64,000 nucleotides of DNA, from contig JAEOAD010000699.1 of assembly GCA_036365145.1 (NCBI GenBank), positions 9,149,001 through 9,213,000 of the forward strand. Direction: 5' to 3'. The notes below the pieces were generated by a model. That model made no database searches and had not been told where the DNA came from. It saw nothing but the letters and a program-made list of their open reading frames with translations. The position numbers and the translations under genes were made by a program. Shown here piece by piece: positions 34,841 to 45,171 of this stretch (within the stretch, counting starts at the first letter, position 1; each line of letters starts with the position of its first letter). The DNA comes from Orientallactaga sibirica (Eukaryota > Chordata > Mammalia > Rodentia > Dipodidae).

Positions 34841-36486
34841 TTGGAAACTTGTGGATGGACTGTGTGTTACACCATGGTTTTATATTAAAGAATTCTTTAG
34901 AAATGGTCATGATATAGTGATTGGGTAGGGAAATGCTGAATATACTAGGGCAATTTACCTCCATATCTGCTATATATGTTTCAATTATCTGATGAGAAAC
35001 TTAAGAGAAAGAGGGAGGGAAAAAAAGAACAGAAGTGACAAGATGCTAAGAGTTGGTAAATTTAGTTGCGCGACAATATAGAAGTTCATTATATTATACT
35101 TTCAACTTTTCTGAAGGTTAGAATATTTTCAAATTTAAAACTATAAATTAAAATAAGAATGTAACACTGAAACTTACATGGAATTAATAAGAGTTGTGTG
35201 TGCATTTATATAACCTGGTGTCATTTGGAAATTACTATAATTTTAAAGAAATGCTTTTAAAATTGTATCATATTTGTTCTTTTTGCTTTGGTCTGACTGT
35301 ACATTCACTCAACAGCTCACTCATGAGACCACCACATTTGTTTATGCCTCATGGAAAAATGCTATCTTATTAAGATGAAGGTGGGTGGTTCTTGACCTGA
35401 CATTTCTTTTGCCAGTATCTGCTTACAGGAACCCATAAAAACTCCTTTAGATGTAAGTCTGCCATGGGCCATAGCTTTTCTGCTTACTGCCAGGCTTTTT
35501 CCATCTCTTCCCTACCTTTTTATTCAGAAAAGTCATTCTTCAGAATTTTTCACTCAATTATATTTGTATTAATCCATTTATATGATGATAGCTATTTTCT
35601 TGTTTTATTGCTCATTTACAGATCATAAAGTTAAATGCAGATATGTATTAGAAAGCAATTAGAAAGTATGAGCTGAAACTTACCATGTTATTAACATGGT
35701 TCCATACAGATAATTTGGCATGGTGTGAGTAAGCATGCTATGAGGCCCATGATATTCTGAAGAGAAAACAGATTGATATTGGTAAATAGGTAAAATATGC
35801 AAGCACATGTTTACTTAAAACTCTCTGCTTAGAATCCTTTCCTAACTTTCTGACCTGGCCCCAGATAACTATCCCTGCCCAGGATCACTGACCCTTTCCT
35901 GCTTTGTATGAAAGTCTCCTCCCAGATCAGTCTTTGCAATATTTCATTTTGTGTTTTGCATGTACCATTTCCCTCCACCCTCTCTGACAACATCTCCTGT
36001 GACATCAGCTTATAGGATATATAATGCGATTGATGAATTTCCCCTCTATAATATCAAATATTACATTTGCTTCTTATTGTAATCTTTATATTCTCTTGTA
36101 GTATTCTTTATATTATTCTCTTCTTTTCATGTGCTCTCACTAATATGGAGTGAGAGACTAAAATTTATTCATCTTTCCTAACTCTTCACCCTATTTTTAC
36201 ATACCACTTACTATGCCAATCACATAAACATGGGGTGTTCTACAATATTCTGTGTGGATAAACTGGATGTTCCATAGACTGGGTGAATTACATTTTTTGA
36301 CTTATATTTTTGACTTATGAGTCTTGCCACCTACTGATGCTTATATTGTAATCTATTGGTTTAATCCTGTTGAAACTTACTCCTATTCTGTGACTTTTTT
36401 TTTTTCAGTAAAATTTTGTTTGTAATTAGAACAAAAATTATCCCATAAATGACTACAAAAAGTAGAAATCTCAAATAAAAAGTACA
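34841..36486. other. Unassigned stretch
   Basis: No confident element. It contains a perfect 9-bp-arm palindrome at 35682-35700 and possible L2-like texture at 36010-36240 that I do not call. Confidence 0.3.
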
Positions 36487-36632
36487 GGGCTGGAGAGATG
36501 GTGTATGGTTGAGGCACTTGCCTGCAAAGCCAAAAGGCCCAGATTTCCCAGAACCCATGTAAGCCAAAAGCACAAGGTGGCACATGCAAGTGGAGTTCAT
36601 TTTCAGTGGTTGGAGGCCCTGGTGTGCCCATT

Positions 36633-36677
<45 letters not shown>

Positions 36678-36700
36678 TAAATAAAAATTTAAAAAGTAGT
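36487..36700 (+). mobile_element. B2-like SINE, short form, with (TC)18
   Basis: GGGCTGGAGAGATGGTGTAT, 'gcacttgcctgcaaagccaa', 'agcacaaggtggcacatgca' and 'gtggttggaggccctggtgt', then a perfect TC run (36637-36672) and ATAAATAAATAAAAATTT. AAAAAGTA flanks both ends. Confidence 0.92.
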
Positions 36701-37009
36701 AGTACACATTTCAAGTCTGTGGATTTCCCCAGGTCCTCCTGTAACCTCTGTATTAGTTTTCTAGGGAATGAAAAATAGGAGAAGGAAGAAAGACAGAGGG
36801 AGGGAGGGAGAAAGGGAGAGGAGAGAGAGCAGAAGGAAAGGTAAAGCAAATGAAATACAAGATATTGAGTAACATAATTGTGGAAATACAAATCAAAAAT
36901 CCGAGGGTTAGACTGTCAGGCCAGAGACCCATACAGGAGGCAAAACCCAGGACAAAGAAAAAATAATCCCCCTCTTCTGGAAGGCATTAGCCTTTATCTT
37001 TGTTGTTTT

Positions 37010-37128
37010 AGTTTTTGTTTGGATTGGATTGGCTTGGCTTGGTTTTGAGGAGGGTCTCACTATGTAATATCCCAGACTAGTGTTGAACTGATACAATACC
37101 CCTGCCTCAGCCTACAACTGTTGGGATA
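37010..37128 (-). mobile_element. B1 SINE fragment
   Basis: A (TTGGA)/(TTGGC) run is followed by GAGGAGGGTCTCACTATGTA, 'gcctcagcctacaactgttg' and GGATAA. Diverged B1 complement. Confidence 0.6.
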
Positions 37129-37538
37129 ATCAATTTTCAATAAAGAACTTTAAATGATGGAATAAGCTTCCCCATTCATATGAAGGACAATTGGCTTTAC
37201 TCAAATCTGCCAATGGAAATGTTAACAACTTCAAAAAAGTCACTTCATGAAAACACCCAACAAGTTTATAGTATGTTTGGCTCAATATTTGAACACCATA
37301 ACAGGGTAACTTGACACCATAAGATGAATCATTACATAATCCAAATGGACTTGTCACTTGGCACTCAGTTGGCTGAATACCTGAGAAAAAGCAACATCCT
37401 CATTGTCAAAAAAAAAAGACATATAAAGTTAAAATAAAAAATAAACACTAACCTGGACTCCGTCAAGTCTCCCAGTATGAAGGAAGAGAAGATGCATGGG
37501 AAAGGGGGCCAAAAGGAATCCTATAAAATGACTTCTTT

Positions 37539-37731
37539 TTTATTTTATTTATTTATTATTTGAGAGAGAGAAAGAGGCAGAGAGAGGGAGAGAATAGGAG
37601 CACAACTGCAAATGAACTCCAGACGCATGCACCCTCTTGTGCAACTGGCTTAGGTGGGTCCTAGAGAATCGAACTGGGGTCCTTTGGCTTTGCAGGCAAG
37701 CACCTTAACTGCTAAGCCATCTCTGCAGCCC
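37539..37731 (-). mobile_element. B2-like SINE, short form
   Basis: 'tattttatttatttattatt', GA-rich tract, 'actgcaaatgaactccagac', 'gagaatcgaactggggtcct' and 'aactgctaagccatctctgc'. A 15-bp target duplication (TAAAATGACTTCTTT at 37524-37538, one mismatch at 37732-37746) bounds it. Confidence 0.93.
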
Positions 37732-37804
37732 TAAAATGGCTTCTTTACATAAGAAAAAAATCTTTGTGCAAAATATTAATCTATCTCACTTGTAATTGTA
37801 AAAG

Positions 37805-38176
37805 AGTGTGTGATAATGAGGTTTTGGTTGTGTGTGTCAAGTCCTTTGAACCAATGGGTGAAACACCAGTGTAGAAGATGCTGTCCAGTTGCATTTTAAC
37901 TACAGGTAACATCTAAGCCAGGATTCTCTGATAAAGTCTTCAGCCTCACACAGGTGAAGTTCTCACAAAATATGCAGGGCCCCAAAGAGCAGCCTTCCCA
38001 TGCACTTCAGACTCAAGGCAGCAACACTTTCTGCAGCCCTGTCGGAATTTCCACTGTGCAAACTTGCCCTGCACATTTCAGAATTGCCAGTCCCCACAAA
38101 TGACTCCCTCAAATTGTTTCTTTCTACACACACACTGTACTGGTTCTGTTCCTCTGGATAATTCCGACTAATACAG
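37805..38176 (+). mobile_element. Old LTR-like repeat
   Basis: 'caagtcctttgaaccaatgg', 'gtgaaacaccagtgtagaag', 'gcacttcagactcaaggcag' and the end 'ggttctgttcctctggataa' plus CGACTAATACAG resemble an ancient mammalian repeat ending in a GACTAATACA motif. Class and family uncertain. Confidence 0.35.
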
Positions 38177-40185
38177 ATGGAGAGAGGATTATGGGCAATA
38201 TAGACCCAGTATTCAAAATACTTTTCTTCCAATATAGATGTGCTTCTAGTCTTGAAACAACTCACAGATAGATAAGTACAGATATAAATCCAGATTTAGT
38301 TGGTTTGCTGTCGCATTACATAAGCCATACTTCACAATTGATCAATGCAAAGCTCCAGAAGGCAGGATTGTGCATTCTCCACTGAGCCCTTTTTAGAGTA
38401 GCTACACTTCACCAAATAATGATGTACCTATGGGACAGTGAATTTGTTCTGTCATCTCTACACTATACCTGTGACCCAGCTTCATGCAGAGCTTAAACAG
38501 TGTCCCATGCATCCAATGAGATGTGAGATCTACAAGTACAAAATGAAACAGTGGATGGCACTCTTTAGTTTTTAGGATTAAAGGAGAAATATTATTCAGC
38601 TTTCACCAATCTACCTTTCTTTCCTTACCTCCCATCTCATATCCAAGAAGTTCTAAGATTTCCAAAAAATGCATTTAAATAACTTTCTTGGTAACTAACT
38701 CTAAAATAAATGGAAAAAATATACCTTGAAGCTAGGAAACGATGCTCACTCCTTTCTTTGCTGGCCCAGAATATTCAAGTGAGTTTCTAACTCAGCTAAC
38801 AATGAGGCAGAAACCAAATATATGCATGTGTAAAATCATTAAAGTTTTGTTTATGTGTGAATCTGATATTTGCCATGAAAATTCCTACAATTAAAATTTG
38901 ATTAAAAAATAGAAATATTTTCCCCTTTCAAAATCAGTTTCAAGAAACCCTTGATAGGATCAGCTCATTAATTCCTAGCCTTTTTCACTAATTCCACATC
39001 TGAAGTCATGTGTTATAAATCAGTTTCAGTTGAGATATTAAAATCAGATTATAAAAGAAAAGCCTTGTAAATATTTGCCTCCAAATGAGTTTAAGAATAA
39101 ATATATATTCAGTAATTCATCCATATTTAGCAGATATTAATAAGACAAAGCCTGGCTTTAAGTTCACTTATCATTTAATACAAAGAAGAAAATAGGAAAT
39201 GGCCTGATTAGCTTGTTTGTTCTTGGGCTTCGTAATACCTAATTAAAATTTGAACTTCAAAATTGATATAATCAGTCAAATGTCAGTAGAAATATTTATT
39301 CTGCAAATGAAGCTTCAGTTAATACAACTTTAATATGAAGTATTTTCCATGTTCTTCTCCACCGGGGAGAAGGGAAAGAAGGATGGAGGGAATGTTGGTC
39401 GGAGTAGAAAGTAAACTCAGAGGTTTACATTTTCTTTCCTGGTCTGTGTAACACTAGAGGTCAGCAAGCTGACAGAAATGAAACAACAAACCTTCATTTC
39501 GTTCCTGTAAATTAGAAACAGGATTATAAGTCAGAAAGCCATTGTATTAATACTGGACTTGCTGTCTTCTTGTAAAGTGGGCAGAGGAATGGAAAAGTCT
39601 CAGAATGTGTTGTCTCACAATTTTTCTAAGACAGGAGTAAGCTCAGGACCCATCATCCATAGTGCCTAGGGAAGGGAATGCCATGGGTACCAGTATCCAA
39701 ATAAACTGAATGCTAATTTCCATAATTGTGGGTTGCTGTGTGGTCTGATAATGTTCAAAGGGGCAGAGGCAGGCAAGAATAAAGTAACAGGAGGCTTGAA
39801 CAAACCATGGGCCATAGAAGGGCACAGGGATAAAAGGACTATGATATATGCAAACAACTCAGAGTGCCCTCTTCTCGGGTATTCTCCTCTTTCTCGAACT
39901 CGTCTAGTTGGGTCTCAAATCACAGATTCTCATGGAGAAATTTGCTCCAATTTTTAACTAGCTTAACTCTTTGCTATATTAATAGCTCTCACAACCACCT
40001 CATAAACCAACTTTGGCTTTTAGGCAGTACTGCCATCTGGACACATGCCTAGGGTGGCAGTTTTCTTAGAGATCATGGCCAACCAGCCATGACCCTACTG
40101 GCTCCTTTATGGCACCACCTACCAGAATTCACATCTTCACATGTGAAGAAATAGCTGAACAGCAGACATCAGGGGACAAGAGCAT
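38177..40185. other. Unassigned 2.0-kb stretch, AT-rich unique-looking core
   Basis: No repeat recognised. 38880-39345 is AT-rich with homeodomain-type sites (CCTAATTAA at 39238-39246) and a forkhead-like 'cttgtttgttctt' nearby. It could be conserved non-coding DNA, but conservation is not measurable here. Confidence 0.3.
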
Positions 40186-40235
40186 TACAGAACTTCAGTT
40201 TCCTCATCGTAAAATGGGATTATATTGGTTTTCTG
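40186..40235 (+). mobile_element. MIR fragment
   Basis: 'acttcagtttcctcatcgta' and AAAATGGGATTATA are the hallmark MIR segment; only about 50 bases. Confidence 0.55.
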
Positions 40236-40262
40236 TCTCATGTATGAATGATTAATTAACTT

Positions 40263-40360
40263 ATTTGTGCTTGTGTACATAGGTTTGTGCATGCCACAAC
40301 ATACACTTGGAGGTCAGAGGACACCAGAAGATGTCTGTGTTCTTCTTGCACCTCCATTTA
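40263..40360 (-). mobile_element. B3-like SINE, left part (interrupted)
   Basis: 'gtgcttgtgtacataggttt', 'cttggaggtcagaggacacc' and 'agaagatgtctgtgttcttc' form the reversed tail side of a B3-like element. It resumes at 40559 after an inserted SINE. Confidence 0.6.
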
Positions 40361-40558
40361 TTTATTTGCAAGCAGACACATACATACAAAAGAGAGAGAG
40401 AGAATGGGTGAGCCAAGGCCTCCAGCCACTGTAAATGAACTTTCAACGTATGCACCACTTTGTGCATCTGGCTTTATGTGAGTACTGGGGAATTGAACTC
40501 AGGTCGTTAGGCTTTATAGTTAGTGCCTTAACTGCTGAGCCATCTCTCCAGGCCTTCT
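40361..40558 (-). mobile_element. B2-like SINE, short form, nested in B3-like SINE
   Basis: 'tttatttgcaagcagacaca', GA-rich tract, 'actgtaaatgaactttcaac', 'tttgtgcatctggctttatg', 'gggaattgaactcaggtcgt' and 'gctgagccatctctccaggc'. Target duplication ACCTCCATTT (40350-40359) and ACCTCCGTTT (40559-40568), one mismatch. Confidence 0.9.
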
Positions 40559-40746
40559 ACCTCCGTTTTTGGCACAGAGTCTCTTACTGCTATGAAAAAA
40601 TGTCATTCGAGCTGAGCCATTGGTATCACAGATGTGTAAGCCACTATTCTTTGCATCTGGCTTTACTTGGGTGTTTGGAAATCAAACTCTAGCAAGCAGG
40701 CTTTGCAAGCTAGTAGTGTCTTTACAGTTGAGCCATCTCGACAGAC
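40559..40746 (-). mobile_element. B3-like SINE, right part (interrupted)
   Basis: Continues the element from 40360: 'ttggcacagagtctcttact', then 'gtttggaaatcaaactctag' and 'acagttgagccatctcgaca', the complement of the tRNA-like head. Confidence 0.55.
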
Positions 40747-40784
40747 CCTCACGTGTATTTATATTCTCTAAATAAGGTGTATGT

Positions 40785-41110
40785 GCCCAGATTGAGTACA
40801 CATTACTGAAAATGTTTAGTACCAGAAGCGTTTTATATTTCAGATTTTTTTCAGGTTTTGTAATATTTACATGCACATAAGGAGATAGCATGAAAATGGT
40901 CCTTAATCTGAAACTCCTTTTTTGTGTACCTTACACATATAGACTGAAGTTAATTTTAATACAACTGCATTTTGTCTGCTGACCCATCACATGCAGTCAG
41001 GAGCAGAGTTTTATCCTTATGATATAATGGCATCCTGTTGAAAAAGTGTGGGAATTTGGAGTACTTTGGATTTCAGAATTTTCAGATCAAGGTTATTTAA
41101 CTTATGGAGC
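40785..41110 (+). repeat. Ancient mammalian interspersed repeat, copy 2
   Basis: 'gtaccagaagcgttttatat', 'ttcagatttttttcaggttt', 'atagactgaagttaatttta', 'ggcatcctgttgaaaaagtg' and 'ggaatttggagtactttgga'. Homologous to the reverse complement of 2518-2810. Confidence 0.55.
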
Positions 41111-42424
41111 ATGGCTTGTTTGTAAGTGAAAGAAACTTGATCCAATTTATTTCATTAAAAACAGGAATAGGGTGGAGAGAAGCAGAGGCGTCTCGGCATA
41201 CAAGCCCCAGTGAAGCACAGTGCCTGTGCCTCCGCACGGTGATCTCCTGTCCTGGCCATTTCTACTGTCTGCTGCTCTAACCACATGTGCCTTTTCTTGA
41301 TAGACATCTGGGCAAATCAAGTATTGGAACAGGTCTGTGTGTAAGCATCATAAGTCATCTATCTTTGTTGCTGCCATGTTTAGTCTAAGCTATATTCACT
41401 GACACTTTGGTCATTATAGGGTATTTTATTGAGGAAAAATATGGAGGCTCATGGAAGTTAAGAAATTTGTTCTCAATTCTCCAATCTTCACTAGGCTCCA
41501 CACCCTGGTTTTACCTGTGCATGAAGCTCGTCAGTTGTGACACCAGAGCTGCTGGAAGCTAAGGATGCAGGTGTCATTGGGGAAATCATAAAGGGCCATG
41601 ATGCTCAAGCTGATGCTGGGCTACCAAGATACCAGGGCCACTGATAATTGGCTTTTAGATAGAAAGAAAAATATTTATTCAAGTGATTAGATTATCTACC
41701 AGATGACAAACCAATATATTTATTGAATAAAATTAATTAACCTCTGACTCTATTCTAAGTTAGATTTGTAAGATTAGCCTTTGAATACATTCAAAGTTTT
41801 CCTTCCCTGGTGTCTAGCAGATCCATTACATAAGGGAAACAAATCCCTACTGTTATGTCTCACTGGGAAAGGCTATATTGATATTTTTCTTCTTTCTACC
41901 TTCCCTTGGAACTGCCTTTTAGAAATATAGAAGGAAGGTAAACTTAAATTTATGACTCTGAAAAGATCAATTACAATATCAATTTTAATGAATTATAGAG
42001 GACAATCTAAATACTATAAATACCCCAAATTAAACATTTGGTGATAATGATTTTCAAAAGAAAAATTCATTGTCATAAGTAAATAAATCCAGATAAGCTA
42101 ATATAAACAAAAGCTACTTTTCAATTATGAAAGTGAATAAACTGAAAGGAAAAAAAAAATCAGGTGATGAGCAGCTTTTCAGAAGGACCCCTACAGTGCA
42201 CACTTTCCTGCATCAAAACCTGAATACTGTTTCTCTATTACCTTTCTACTCTTTGCTGAAACATGAAGCAGATCCTAAGAAGAGAAATATGTTAAATTGG
42301 ACATCTAGCCTTACCATGCATTCTTGATTTTCAATAAATACAGCACACATTGATTGTGTTTTTGGTAAATTTGCATGAATTTCTCAATGTCAAATGCCTT
42401 TCACATGAAAATATTTTAACACAT
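41111..42424. other. Unassigned stretch
   Basis: No repeat or exon recognised. 41185-41245 is slightly CpG-enriched (GGCGTCTCGG and CTCCGCACGG). Confidence 0.35.
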
Positions 42425-43502
42425 TTATTTTAATTTTCCCATTTTTATTAAGAATATACTTTGTATGAATACATCATGTGTTGGTACCATCATTTCCCTC
42501 CTCCATGCCCCCATTCCACTGAGGGCCCTCCTCAGTGGAGTTGCTGGTATTCCCCATGGGGCTGTAGGTTACTGAGTAGAGGGAGAGTAGTATTAGGTCA
42601 CTGGGGGCAATGCTCTAGTTATACCATCCCAGCCTGTGGCTCTTAGAATACTTCTGCCCCTTCTTCCTCAAAATTCCCTGAGCCTTGGTGTGTGTATTTT
42701 AAGTCTACTCCAGTGACAAGCTCTCAGGATCTTCTAGATTTCTACTTTGGTATGTGTTGAGTATCCTCAGGGTCTGTCTCCTTCATCCTGGTGCTGATTG
42801 TCAGGCTCCCCGTGGAAGCAGCACTCTTGCTCATCTCACCAAATCCTCTGTGGTTTCACCTGGCCCTTGGCTGAAGTGCAGGGGGTAGTTTGTTTCCTTG
42901 TGTCTCACTACCTTCTGAAAAAGAAAAACAGATTCTCCAAGAGAATAAAGTCAGCATAGATTAAAGGTGATAAGCATTGTTAATTTAGGGAGATTTTGAT
43001 GGATGTAGCCCTGTTTTTGACCAAAGATTATGGTCTCCATAGATTTCTGACTTGGTTCCCAGTTCCAGCTATGAGTTCCTTTCCACTGAGTGGATCTCTT
43101 AGCCAATCAAAAAAGCCACTGGTTACCCACTAAGGCTGGGTGCCACCATTGCACTGGCGTGTACATCTTGAAAGGCTGGTTGCTTCTGAGTAGTTTTGAC
43201 CCCTGCTTGCTCACACCATTGTTGGCCACTTTCCCCCAGTCGCTCATGTAGCTCTTTCCGACATTCAAGGTGCTAACCATCTGGGGACTGGCTCCCTTTT
43301 GAATCCCACTGTGTTGACAGCATATGGTGTCTTCTGTGTTAGCAGCATATGGTGTCTTCAGCAATAGGGTCTTACCTTTTACCTCAGGTGGCTAATCAAG
43401 AATTTTGACAGAAGTCTGTCTTGTTTGGGGGACCTCTTCAGGTTCTCTAAATTGGGTAGCAACCACATTCTGGTACTGGTAATTACAATCCAGAGCCAAA
43501 AG
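42425..43502 (-). mobile_element. L1 3' UTR, minus strand
   Basis: Read on the plus strand it runs from the 3' end inward: 'accatcatttccctcctcca', 'ctgccccttcttcctcaaaa', 'ttccctgagccttgg', 'gatctcttagccaatcaaaa', 'gccactggttacccactaag' and 'tcttcagcaatagggtctta'. The last block is shared with the L1 copies at 7880 and 49722. Contains a 26-bp near-tandem duplication around 43316-43366. The 85- and 61-codon frames are accidental. Confidence 0.75.
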
Positions 43503-43688
43503 TTTTGTTTGTTTGTTTGTTTTAATTTTTTTTTTTTGTTTTGTTTTTTTGAGGTAGGGTCTCACTCTGGTCCAGGCTGACCTGGAATTAACTATGCAGT
43601 CTCAGGGTGGCCTCGAACTCTCAGCAATCCTCCTACCTCTGCCTCCCGAGTGCTGGGATTAAAGGCTTGCTCCACCACGCCCGGCTAT
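43503..43688 (-). mobile_element. B1 SINE
   Basis: T-rich start, GAGGTAGGGTCTCACTCTGG, 'tccaggctgacctggaatta', 'cctacctctgcctcccgagt' and 'accacgcccggc'. Close to consensus, so relatively young. Confidence 0.93.
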
Positions 43689-43716
43689 TAATTTATTTTT
43701 TAACTAGTTACTTTTT

Positions 43717-43975
43717 TTATTGACAACTACCTTAATTGTAGACAATATCCGATGGTACTTCCCTCCCTGCCCCCACTTTCTCCATTGAAACTGCACTTTC
43801 CATTATAGCCCCTCCTCCTCTCAATCAGTCTCTCTTTTATTTTGATGTCATGATCTTTTCTTCCTATTATGATGGTCTTGTATAGGTAGTGTCAGGCACT
43901 GTGAGGTCATGGATATTCAGGCCATTTTGTGTCTGAAGGAGCATGCTGTATGGTCATTTGGCTCTTACATTCTTT
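43717..43975 (-). mobile_element. L1 3' end, minus-strand arm
   Basis: Begins at the L1 terminus ('attgacaactaccttaattg', 'tagacaatatccgatggtac') and runs inward through 'caatcagtctctcttttatt', 'ttgatgtcatgatcttttct' and 'gtcaggcactgtgaggtcat'. It matches the complement of 8555-8780 closely. Faces the plus-strand copy that follows. Confidence 0.85.
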
Positions 43976-44062
43976 CTGGGGAAAGTGGGGGGGGAAGTAC
44001 CATGGGATATTGTCTACAATTAAGGAAGTTGTCAATAAAAATAAATAAATAAACAAATAAAA
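43976..44062 (+). mobile_element. L1 3' terminus, plus-strand arm
   Basis: TGGGGAAAGTGGGGGGGGAA, 'taccatgggatattgtctac' and 'aattaaggaagttgtcaata', then an (AAAT)n tail. About 65 bases are the inverted complement of 43717-43784, giving a potential hairpin with a loop near 190 bases. Confidence 0.85.
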
Positions 44063-44250
44063 GATGCTTGCTTACAAAGGGCCAAGGATCCAGGTTCAGT
44101 TCCCCAGGACCCACATATCCCAGAGACACAAGGTGGATCATGTGTCTGGAGTTCATTTCATCAGCTAGAGGCCCTGACTTGTCTATTTTCTTTCTCTCTA
44201 TCTGCCTCCTCCTCACTCTCTCTCAAGAAAAGTAAGAAGTAAAATATTTT
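44063..44250 (+). mobile_element. B2-like SINE, 5'-truncated
   Basis: Starts inside the element at 'agatgcttgcttacaaaggg' and continues 'ggttcagttccccaggaccc', 'agagacacaaggtggatcat' and 'ctggagttcatttcatcagc', with a TC-rich segment. The first 25 or so bases, including the A box, are missing. Confidence 0.85.
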
Positions 44251-44255
44251 TTTAA

Positions 44256-44388
44256 ATCCTCAACCCACTTAAAAAAAGGGACAGAGAACTGAATAGGGAG
44301 TTCTCAATGGAAGAAATACAAATGACTATCACACACTAAAGGAAATGTTCAACATTCCTAACCATCAGGGAAATGCAAATATTTGTCA
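44256..44388 (+). pseudogene. L1 ORF2 fragment (C-terminal region)
   Basis: In frame from about 44276 the translation gives ELNREFSMEEIQ and later CSTFLTIREMQ, the well-known ORF2p segment upstream of the C-terminal domain. At least one in-frame stop falls between them. A dead LINE-1 fragment. Confidence 0.8.
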
Positions 44389-44922
44389 TAAATTTATTAG
44401 CATCTTCTCTTTTTAATTTTAAGTGTATCTTGTTATTCAGTAACACTATCATTTGAATGGTTTCTCAATTGAAATGAAAACTTATGTTGGAATAAAAATA
44501 ATGTATTGGTTTTCTTTATACTATTCTTAATACAAAAACTGGAGATTGTCATGAAGTAAACCCATGATGTCTTACAATAAGAACCATTTTTATAGAATTC
44601 TCAAGTCCTTTTGTCTGTAAGCACTATAGTGACAATGGTCCAGGTATGATTTTACTCTCTAAATCTGGTCTGTTTTAGTTGTGATAGTTGTCAATACCCA
44701 CATATATTTTTATCTCCATCAATTCAATTCAATAAACTTTTTAAAAGAATCCTATGTGACAAGTATTATAGGAATTCCATTTGGATTATGATAAAGAGTT
44801 TGCTAAATTTTTTGTTTCGATATCTGTGATACTTCTTTTAAAACATTCACATATATAAATTTATAAGATATTCATATCACAGTGAGATTTTATACATTAT
44901 AAATCTATTTCATATTGCTGTA
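44389..44922. other. Unassigned stretch
   Basis: AT-rich; nothing recognised. Confidence 0.3.
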
Positions 44923-44936
44923 AAGACTGACATTTG

Positions 44937-45157
44937 GGCTGTAGAGATGGCTCAGTGGTTAAGACACTTGCTTGCAAAGCCAAAGAACCAAGGTCCAATT
45001 CCCCAGACCCATGTAAGCCAAATACTCAATGTGGTGCATACATCATTTGCAGTGGCTGAAGGCCCCGGATCTCCCATTCTCACTCTCTCTCTCTCTCTCT
45101 CTCTCTCTATCACCTCTTTTTCTCTCTCTCTCAATTAAATAAGTGATTTTTAAAAAT
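44937..45157 (+). mobile_element. B2-like SINE, short form
   Basis: GGGCTGTAGAGATGGCTCAG, 'gcaaagccaaagaaccaagg', 'gtaagccaaatactcaatgt' and 'catttgcagtggctgaaggc', (CT)n and AATTAAATAAG. Target duplication AAGACTGACATTTG (44923-44936) and AAGACTAGCATTTG (45158-45171). Confidence 0.93.
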
Positions 45158-45171
45158 AAGACTAGCATTTG

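Noticed and set aside
36010..36240. Possible L2 fragment
   Set aside because: Texture is similar but I could not line up consecutive diagnostic blocks.
36361..36891. 176-codon minus-strand open frame
   Set aside because: Most of it reads the complement of a SINE and its (TC)18 tract (the RERERE run); not a gene.
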